Shown: one piece after another, positions 57,747 to 64,000 of the stretch
How the letters are laid out: every line of letters starts with the position of its first letter
Numbering within the stretch: position 1 is the first letter of the stretch
From: Enterococcus innesii
GTDB lineage: Bacteria; Bacillota; Bacilli; Lactobacillales; Enterococcaceae
Direction: 5' to 3'
Length of the DNA stretch: 64,000 nt
NCBI GenBank assembly: GCA_018982785.1
Contig: JAHHEN010000001.1
Span: 62,001 to 126,000 of the forward strand
Program-made: the position numbers and the translations under genes
The notes under the pieces: model-generated
The model's database searches: none
The model's input: the letters and a program-made list of their open reading frames with translations, nothing else
What the model was told of the DNA's origin: nothing

Positions 57747-58403
57747 CTATTTTATCTGAAATTTCCGTAAGTTTAAATAAAGGAGTCCGAAAAAAAGGAC
57801 TGGAAAAAGAGTAAAGCCAAATTGCGGCTTCAAAATCAAGGCGACAAAAACGGCAACAAACAAACAGGTTGCTAACAAACTAACAGGCCATTTTTTCAGG
57901 GTGAAGAAAAGTGCGGTACGCAGGACATCTTTCTTAGCAGCTTTTGGATTACGCACTTGGAAGTACCACGCGTTGATACTAAGAGCTATGGAAAGCACCC
58001 CTAACAAAAGAAAGAAAGGAACGAGCCATTTGCCACTTTCAAATTGAATCGCAAACAGAATATCCACGATCGCAATGACACTCCCCAGCCAGCCGATGAG
58101 CCAATAGAGAAATCCTCGCACGGCAAAGGTTCGTAAAAAGCAGCAGAAATCTTTTACTGGATCAATGTCTTTGTGTTCTGCAAAGCGATCGATCGCAGCC
58201 AGGAGGCTGATCATACTTGGACCAATCAGCAAGAGTGCCAATGCAAACCAAAGGAGGTTTCTAGGATCGACTGCCAAGAACATTGCCGTGAGGGTGTAGG
58301 GTGTATTCACGACCCAAAAACTGATATTCAGGGCAAAGCCAGTATATAGCCAGCGGAAGATCCGCATGTAAAGATTGTTTTCAAAGGTAGGTTTGGTAAA
58401 CAT
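57747..58403 (-). CDS. YesL family membrane protein (DUF624)
   Basis: A 218-residue protein with five or six membrane helices and the DUF624 N-terminal pattern (MRIFRWLYTGFALNISFWVVNTP). YesL-type proteins are regularly found with oligosaccharide ABC importers of the YesOPQ kind and their function is not established. It is the last gene of the operon, 12 bases after the permease. Confidence 0.85.
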   Translation of the reverse strand: MFTKPTFENNLYMRIFRWLYTGFALNISFWVVNTPYTLTAMFLAVDPRNLLWFALALLLIGPSMISLLAAIDRFAEHKDIDPVKDFCCFLRTFAVRGFLYWLIGWLGSVIAIVDILFAIQFESGKWLVPFFLLLGVLSIALSINAWYFQVRNPKAAKKDVLRTALFFTLKKWPVSLLATCLFVAVFVALILKPQFGFTLFPVLFFGLLYLNLRKFQIK

Positions 58404-58414
58404 GATTGATCACC

Positions 58415-59287
58415 TCAATTTTTCATTCCCGAAGTAGCGATTCCTTCTACGAAGTATTTTTGCATTGCTAAAAAGACGATCGCTACTGGCAAAATGGAGA
58501 CCACAGATGCTGCCATGATCAGGGCGTACTCGGCATCATATAAGCCGACAAACATTTTCAACCCTAACTGAATGGTTTTGTTTTCGGTTGAGGAGAGGTA
58601 GATAAATGGTCCCATATAATCATTCCATGTATTGACGAAGGTGATGATGGTCAGACTCGCTAAAGCGGGCTTCGTCAGTGGTAGAATGATTTTTCGATAG
58701 ATCCCCCACTCACTCAAACCATCGATCCGCGCACTTTCACACAGTGAATCAGGAATACTACTATAGTATTGTTTCAACAAAAAGACGCCAAAGGCACTGA
58801 AGGCTTGTAAGAGGACCAAAGACCAAAGCGTGTCTGTCAGCCCGAACTGGCGCATCATGATGAACTGAGGAATCATATAGGATTGCCAAGGAATCGCAAT
58901 CGTACCGATGTATGTCAGAAACAACAGGTCGCGTCCTTTGAAATGCATCTTCGAAAACCCATAGGCCGCAAAGCTAGAAGTAAACAGTTGGATCAAGGTA
59001 ATGATGATGCTCAAAAATGCTGTGTTCTTGAAAAAAGTCAGCAAAGGTATGCGATCCCAGATCACCGTATAGTTTTCTGGGTGCCAACTTTTTGGAATCC
59101 ATTGGATCGGTACGCTAAAAACATCGTTATTGGTCTTAAAAGAAGCAGAGATCATCCAAAGAAACGGGATCAGTGTTACTAAGGCGAGAAATGTTAATAA
59201 GAGAATCAAGGAGACACTGCCGACCGACAGCTTGGCTTTTTGTTTTGGTTTCGCTTGAGTGCTTTTTTTACTAAGTGTATTTTCCAT
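58415..59287 (-). CDS. Carbohydrate ABC transporter permease (YesQ-type)
   Basis: A 290-residue MalG/YesQ-type permease with six helices and the EAA loop ESARIDGLSEWGIYRKIILPL that contacts the ATPase. The start is ATG with GTAAGGAGGAGTACAG. No ATPase gene is present, so it probably uses a shared MsmX-type ATPase encoded elsewhere. It pairs with the permease gene 13 bases upstream. Confidence 0.93.
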   Translation of the reverse strand: MENTLSKKSTQAKPKQKAKLSVGSVSLILLLTFLALVTLIPFLWMISASFKTNNDVFSVPIQWIPKSWHPENYTVIWDRIPLLTFFKNTAFLSIIITLIQLFTSSFAAYGFSKMHFKGRDLLFLTYIGTIAIPWQSYMIPQFIMMRQFGLTDTLWSLVLLQAFSAFGVFLLKQYYSSIPDSLCESARIDGLSEWGIYRKIILPLTKPALASLTIITFVNTWNDYMGPFIYLSSTENKTIQLGLKMFVGLYDAEYALIMAASVVSILPVAIVFLAMQKYFVEGIATSGMKN

Positions 59288-59299
59288 CTGTACTCCTCC

Positions 59300-60202
59300 T
59301 TACACCTGTTCTTGTCTTTGGTTCCACTTAAACTGGATCACGGTGATGCCCAAAACGATCACGAACAAGACCATGGCGATCGCGGATGCGTAACCAAAAT
59401 TAAATTTCACAAATGCTTCGTTGTAAATTTGATACACCAAGACATTGGTGGCTCGACCGGGTCCGCCGGCAGTCATGACTTGGACTAAATCGAAGATCTT
59501 GAAACAGTTGATAACCAGCATGATCGAAACAAAGAAGGTCGTTGGTCGTAAGGACGGCAACGTCACGTTGCGAAACTGCTGCCACTTGTTGGCCCCATCG
59601 ATCGAAGCCGCTTCATACAATTCCTTTGGCACACTTTGTAACCCTGCCAAGTATAAGATCATGTAATACCCCATGCCACGCCAGACGCTGACTATGATGA
59701 TCGCCGTCAAAGCCCAATCAGAGCTGGAGGTCCAACCAGGAGGATTTTCAATAAAAAATTTCAAAAACTGATTGATTGGTCCCATCGTTGGGTGAAACAA
59801 CATGTTCCACACGACAGCGATTGCAACTAACGAGGTGACATAAGGAAAGAAGAAGGCAGTACGGAAAAACTTCATTCCACGTACTTTTTTATTCAATAAA
59901 ATCGCTAAGCCTAAGGAACATACTAACGTCAATGGAACGACGCCAATCGTATAGAGAAAGGTGTTCTTTAACGAGATCCAAAAGGTGTCGTCCCCTAGCA
60001 TTTTGCTGAAATTTTTCATTCCCACAAATTCAGGCGAACTAAAGGAATCCCATTCCATGAAAGCCAGAATCAATGAGAACACAACTGGCACTAAGGTAAA
60101 TAAGAAAAAGCCGATAAAGTTCGGTGCAATAAAAGACAGCGCGGTTAGCGTATTTTTGCGTTTCAACTTATTGGCTGCTTTTGATTTTGAGGTTATTTCC
60201 AT
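59300..60202 (-). CDS. Sugar ABC transporter permease (YesP-type)
   Basis: A 300-residue MalF/YesP-type permease: six helices, EAA loop EAASIDGANKWQQFRNVTLPSL, and MFHPTMGPINQFLKFF before it. AGGAGACAAAT precedes the ATG. It acts as the first of two permease subunits of an oligosaccharide importer with the binding protein encoded upstream. Confidence 0.93.
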   Translation of the reverse strand: MEITSKSKAANKLKRKNTLTALSFIAPNFIGFFLFTLVPVVFSLILAFMEWDSFSSPEFVGMKNFSKMLGDDTFWISLKNTFLYTIGVVPLTLVCSLGLAILLNKKVRGMKFFRTAFFFPYVTSLVAIAVVWNMLFHPTMGPINQFLKFFIENPPGWTSSSDWALTAIIIVSVWRGMGYYMILYLAGLQSVPKELYEAASIDGANKWQQFRNVTLPSLRPTTFFVSIMLVINCFKIFDLVQVMTAGGPGRATNVLVYQIYNEAFVKFNFGYASAIAMVLFVIVLGITVIQFKWNQRQEQV

Positions 60203-60287
60203 ATTTGTCTCCTGCTGCTTGCCAGCAGGCCCCTTTCATTAATAAAGAGAAGGAACTTTTTTGCCCAAGTCCCTTCTCTCGTTAGGA

Positions 60288-61559
60288 CTATTCTGTTTCA
60301 GATTTCACCCTTTTTTCCATATTCGCAATGCCTTCTTTTGGTGTTTCATCCCCTACAAGAATCAAGTCATGTTCTTCTTGCAAGATTTTGTCGATCGCTG
60401 GTCCATTTTCATCGACAGGAAACTCGATCGCGACGGTTTCTGGATTGAAGGCTTTTTTCGATACTTCATCGGCGGGCATGCCTTCACGGGAGAAGTAAAG
60501 TTCATCAATGGCGTCAGTCTTATACGAAGGAACGACACCGACTTCTGCTAATACTTTGGCGCCTTCTTCACCAGAACAAAAGTCTAAGAATTTTTGTGCA
60601 GCTTCTTGATGTTTTGAATTTTTATTGATGGCAAAAGCAGTCGGAGAACCAAATGTCGTTACTTCCCCTTTTTCATTTTGCGGCATTTCCGCAATGCCCC
60701 ACTCGACATCTGTCTTGCCATCGTCGATATTGGTCATCAATGCACCCATATACCAAGTTCCCATGTACATCATGGCTGCTTTTTCATTTTCAAATTGTGA
60801 TTGGTACGTAACTTTCGTTGATTTTGCTGTCCCAAAGTCCATTTGCGCCTTTTCGTCTTGCATCCGCAATGCACGATCATAATATTCTTCTAAATAGTCG
60901 TATTGAGGATCGATCAAGTTTGCGCCATTTTGGGCAGCTGCAATCGCTTGGGTAGTGGAACGCCACGTGTGTTGATACGCACCATAAATTTGTTCGTCTG
61001 GTTTTGTTAGCTGCTTGGCAAGCTCCTCATATTCGTCCCAGGTGATGTTTGATGGGTAGTCTAAGCCTGCCTCATCGAACATTTTTTTGTTATAATACAA
61101 GACCCAAAAATCCGTCCGATACGGTTGTGCATAGGTTTTGCCTTCTACGTCATACATGTCATAGCTTTCTTGCGCTGGGGCAATATCCAATGATCCGATA
61201 TGGTCGGTGAGATCGACCAATTGGTCCCGCAACGCATAATTAGAGTAAGAAAGTAAATTTTTCATGGTCAAAATATCTGTCGTATCTCCTGAAGAGAGCA
61301 TCGTCGTCAGTTTGGTATCATAATCATCTGAAGCAATATCGACAGGTTCAACGGTAATGCCCGGATTCGCTTCTTCAAAGGCACGGAATAGTTTTTCGAA
61401 TTCAGGTGTCGTATCGTAATTCCAAGTGGTTACGGTCAATTTGATGTCGCCATCTTCGGCAGCAGCAGAATCATCTGTCGCTCCGCCTCCGCAGGCTGCC
61501 AAAGCTGCGATCGTCCCAAACATCGTTGCTGCTAATAAACCTTTTTTCAAAAAGTGCAT
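60288..61559 (-). CDS. Extracellular solute-binding lipoprotein (YesO-type)
   Basis: A protein of about 423 residues from ATG 61559 (GGAGGAATGAAA in front). The lipobox is LAACGGG near residue 23. The mature part is a family-1 sugar-binding protein (TVTTWNYDTTPEFEKLFRAF, WDEYEELAKQL, FGSPTAFAINKNSKHQEAAQKFLDF). It is anchored on the outer face and delivers sugar, here most likely an unsaturated uronic-acid oligosaccharide given the GH88 enzyme next to it. Confidence 0.92.
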   Translation of the reverse strand: MHFLKKGLLAATMFGTIAALAACGGGATDDSAAAEDGDIKLTVTTWNYDTTPEFEKLFRAFEEANPGITVEPVDIASDDYDTKLTTMLSSGDTTDILTMKNLLSYSNYALRDQLVDLTDHIGSLDIAPAQESYDMYDVEGKTYAQPYRTDFWVLYYNKKMFDEAGLDYPSNITWDEYEELAKQLTKPDEQIYGAYQHTWRSTTQAIAAAQNGANLIDPQYDYLEEYYDRALRMQDEKAQMDFGTAKSTKVTYQSQFENEKAAMMYMGTWYMGALMTNIDDGKTDVEWGIAEMPQNEKGEVTTFGSPTAFAINKNSKHQEAAQKFLDFCSGEEGAKVLAEVGVVPSYKTDAIDELYFSREGMPADEVSKKAFNPETVAIEFPVDENGPAIDKILQEEHDLILVGDETPKEGIANMEKRVKSETE

Positions 61560-61604
61560 TTTCATTCCTCCATTATCTTTTTTTAATAGGGTTGCCCCCT
61601 AAAA

Positions 61605-62755
61605 CTACCAATAGGAATACCAACTTTGTGACACCCGCATCAGCGCTTCCATGTAATAATAATCGCCCCAGATCATGCATTCATCGACCCCTTTGAGGGA
61701 ATTCTTGTCATAAACTCCATGCATCAATAGTCCGTTTGATTCGGGATGGTCGATCGTTGTATAGTTTTGAGCTAACGATGCCAAGATCGCCAAGGCATTT
61801 TCCTGATAGGCGGCTTGGTTTGGCTGCGTGATCGGTAAATGTTTCGCCAGTTCTAGCAAGCCACAGACTGCGATGGCGGCGGCCGAACTATCCCTTTCTT
61901 CCTGACTACCATCGTTAAACACTAAATCCCAATAACTGACCTTGTCCGCCGGTAATTCAGCAATAAAGTAATCCGCAAGGTCTTGAGCAGTCTTCAAGAA
62001 ACTGGTATCACCGGTGTAAAGGTAACTCAGCGTAAATCCGTAGATGCCCCACGCTTGCCCTCTTGCCCAGCAGGAATCATCGGCATAGCCTTGTTGGGTA
62101 TTGCCGCCGATCGCCGCTCCAGTTTCAACGTCGAAGTAATAGGTGTGGTACGTCGTGGCGTTGTCTCGCACGATGTATTTCTGGGTCTGCTTGGCATGAG
62201 CATAGGCTGCTTGTTTGTAGGATTCATCCCCGTCATTTGGGAAGCAAAATACAATAGCGGCAAATTCATCAAGCAATCAATAATGATGCGCCCCCGTTGT
62301 TGCGGATCATCGAGATTGCCCCACGCTTGAATGATCTGGGCTTTGGGTGAGTAACGGACCATCAATAGATCGGCGGCGGCAATCGCGAGTTTTTTTGAAG
62401 ATTCCCGTCCGTTCACTCGATAGTCGGCGATCGCAGTCAAACTATACAAAAACCCGATATCATGGGTTTCTAGTCCAATTCTTTGATCCAATCGTTCTTG
62501 GAAAGAGTGCAGCTGTTTTTCGATGGTTTCATCAAATTCTGTTGATCCCGTCAGTTCTTTACTCAAAAACAACATGCCAGTCCAAAAACTCGCCGTCCAA
62601 TCATGGTTGGCTTCTGGTCGATAGACAAGCTGTTCACTCGCTGCCGGTGGGACTAACGTGTCAAAGGTCTTAGTATTCTTTCTTACTTGATTAACGGTGA
62701 AGTCGATTTGCTCGGCTACCCATTGTGATAGCTGTACGTCATAGCTGGTTTCCAT
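61605..62755 (-). pseudogene. GH88 unsaturated glucuronyl hydrolase, frameshifted
   Basis: The restored protein is about 383 residues. The first part carries ETHDIGFLYSLTAIADYRV, with the family's catalytic-region aspartate. It breaks after YFASQMTG; one base added to the C4 run at 62228-62231 gives MTGDESYKQAAYAHAKQT and continues with GYADDSCWARGQAWGIYGFTLSY and YWDLVFNDGSQEERDSSAAAIA (in pieces). GH88 enzymes hydrate and release the unsaturated uronic acid produced by polysaccharide lyases acting on glycosaminoglycans and similar polymers. No signal peptide is present, so it acts in the cytoplasm after import. AGGAGGAAAAA precedes the ATG at 62755. Confidence 0.9.
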
Positions 62756-64000
62756 TTTTTCCTCCTATTCGATCAACCTGGATCGTTTGACCGGATTGAT
62801 TGATCGTAATGTTGTCTGTTGTCACTTCGACGGTCACTGCTTGTTCTTGTTCTTGTGGAAGCAAGCCGGTGACGAGGGAAACGAATAGGTGCTTTCCCGC
62901 TTGTCGTTGAGCAGTTAGATACGGTAGCCACGTTGCAGGATACAAGAGGTTCGTATTTGGCTCCGTTCGTAAGACATCGCTCGTTTCATAGCCAGCGATC
63001 GCCTCGATTTTCGAATAGCCGATCGATGTTCGTACCGCAGCGCTGCGTGCGGTTTTTTCAGTGATGGCAGTAGGCTCTTTCGGTGATGAAAATCCACCTT
63101 CATAGAAAGAAAGGGCGCGCTGAGAATTGATCTCGTGAATGCGAAGGTGACTGCCTATCAGTGGAATGATCGTTGTTTTTATCTGCACGTCTTCCCACGG
63201 ATCCCATTCATGAATGATCCGATCAGGTAAAAGTTGATACTGGCGATCCAATCCTTTGGTGCGAAAGTAATGGTCATCTTCTGACAAAGCCAACGTATTG
63301 TCATAATTTCCTTCATAAAACCAATAATTGCTTTTGGGCACGCTATTGCCAAACGTCGTTGAGTAGACAAATTTGCTATATTTGCTGCTGGCATGACTTT
63401 GATAGTTGATAAATTGCCCTGCAGGAAACATCAAGGCATGCGTCAAGTCTTGATTGTGTTGATAAAAGTTCTTACTGATGGGATGAGCCATTGTTCTTTC
63501 AGTGATCGCTAATGGCGTGGAGGTGGCTTGCCAATAGGGATGCTCCTTTGGTACCGCTAACAAAAGAAAGGTCTTTAACGCCCAATAAGGCGAACCTGGT
63601 GCATTGTAGCCTTCGGCAAAGATCAGATTCTGGTACGAATAGCCGACCGTCAGTATCCCTTCGGAAGTAAAAATGTCTTGCTGCATCCACTGATGCAGGT
63701 GACGACTGATCACCCCCTTGATCTCTCCCCATGGCAATGCTTCAACATCCGCAAAAACCAATGCGCTGAAAAAAGAAACTTGCGCAAAGCGATACGTCAA
63801 ACTTCGACCAAAAGGAACGGCAGCTCCACCTGCTGCAAACCAATGCTTGAAGGTTCCAGCAAAATCGGTGGCTCGTTGTTTGAACTTCGTTGCCCTTTCA
63901 AGATCCTCAGGGACAAATCGACAGTACAGAAGACTATAGTAGTGGATCGCAAAAGATACATAGTAATCGATTTGAGTGGCTACTCCGTCACAGTACCATC
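62739..64000 (-). CDS. DUF2264 domain-containing protein, N terminus outside the window
   Basis: The frame stays open to the window's right edge (HWFAAGGAAVPFGRSLTYRFAQ continues upstream of position 63800), so the TTG near 63800 is not the start. At least 420 residues are present. Features are the conserved YGRSLTYRFA-like segment, TERTMAHPISKNFYQHNQDL, KYSKFVYSTTFGNSVP and a beta-rich tail. DUF2264 proteins are linked to glucuronidase-like glycoside hydrolysis. The gene overlaps the GH88 gene by 17 bases, so both act on the imported uronide. Confidence 0.85.
   Translation of the reverse strand, partial: WYCDGVATQIDYYVSFAIHYYSLLYCRFVPEDLERATKFKQRATDFAGTFKHWFAAGGAAVPFGRSLTYRFAQVSFFSALVFADVEALPWGEIKGVISRHLHQWMQQDIFTSEGILTVGYSYQNLIFAEGYNAPGSPYWALKTFLLLAVPKEHPYWQATSTPLAITERTMAHPISKNFYQHNQDLTHALMFPAGQFINYQSHASSKYSKFVYSTTFGNSVPKSNYWFYEGNYDNTLALSEDDHYFRTKGLDRQYQLLPDRIIHEWDPWEDVQIKTTIIPLIGSHLRIHEINSQRALSFYEGGFSSPKEPTAITEKTARSAAVRTSIGYSKIEAIAGYETSDVLRTEPNTNLLYPATWLPYLTAQRQAGKHLFVSLVTGLLPQEQEQAVTVEVTTDNITINQSGQTIQVDRIGGKNGNQL

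Overview
This is a Gram-positive, low-to-moderate GC (about 44% by eye) chromosomal segment. Enterococcaceae is the best guess, probably Enterococcus and possibly the motile casseliflavus/gallinarum side. The clues are strong AGGAGG ribosome sites, many PTS genes with BglG and Mga-type regulators, an LPXTG surface operon, a sufCDSUB operon, a Hol_Tox-like type I toxin, and a GGDEF/EAL pair that E. faecalis and E. faecium usually lack. The species call is inference. I found no rRNA, tRNA, CRISPR array, insertion sequence or prophage.

Layout. 1-6.4 kb: a frameshifted PAPS-reductase-like (DUF3440) gene, a HEAT-like protein, two small genes, a candidate C-rich small RNA, a LacI regulator and a P-type ATPase. 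6.8-14.5 kb: single-gene accessory functions (two methyltransferases, ClbS/DfsB-like, GyrI-like, WYL regulator, GNAT) and the ydbS/ydbT PH-domain pair. 14.6-20.2 kb: a PTS operon running from an antiterminator with a fused IIA domain through IIB and IIC to a split transketolase. 20.4-25.6 kb: PhzF and ornithine cyclodeaminase genes divergent from a MocR regulator, a type I toxin-antitoxin locus, and an AraC regulator with a DUF2000 protein. 25.8-30.4 kb: a DUF3267 protein, a diguanylate cyclase facing a phosphodiesterase, and two small unknown genes. 30.5-38.5 kb: a surface operon (giant pectate-lyase-like adhesin, membrane-anchored protein, secreted protein, LPXTG protein) next to an Mga-like regulator. 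38.8-47.4 kb: a short UvrA paralogue, GNAT, a MerR regulator with a TrmO-like gene, an orphan PTS IIC with a DUF7916-like barrel, and a ZIP-like membrane protein. 47.8-51.6 kb: an AT-rich accessory island with a GIY-YIG/DUF2075 helicase plus MazG cassette and three orphan small genes. 51.7-56.9 kb: sufCDSUB. 57.1-64 kb: a GNAT gene and a glucuronide/uronide operon (DUF2264, GH88, ABC importer, YesL) running off the right edge.

A warning about sequence quality: twelve genes, including the normally indispensable sufS, are broken by fourteen single-base frameshifts. Every one is repaired by adding one base, nearly always in a mononucleotide run. This pattern points to under-called homopolymers in a draft assembly and not to gene decay. 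I list these genes as frameshifted (type pseudogene) over their whole extent and describe the restored protein.

The most interesting candidates for new biology are the GIY-YIG/DUF2075 + MazG cassette, a possible nucleic-acid defence module related to Nhi-type nuclease-helicases, and the Mga-linked surface operon, in which the adhesin tail and a separate secreted protein appear to share a domain.
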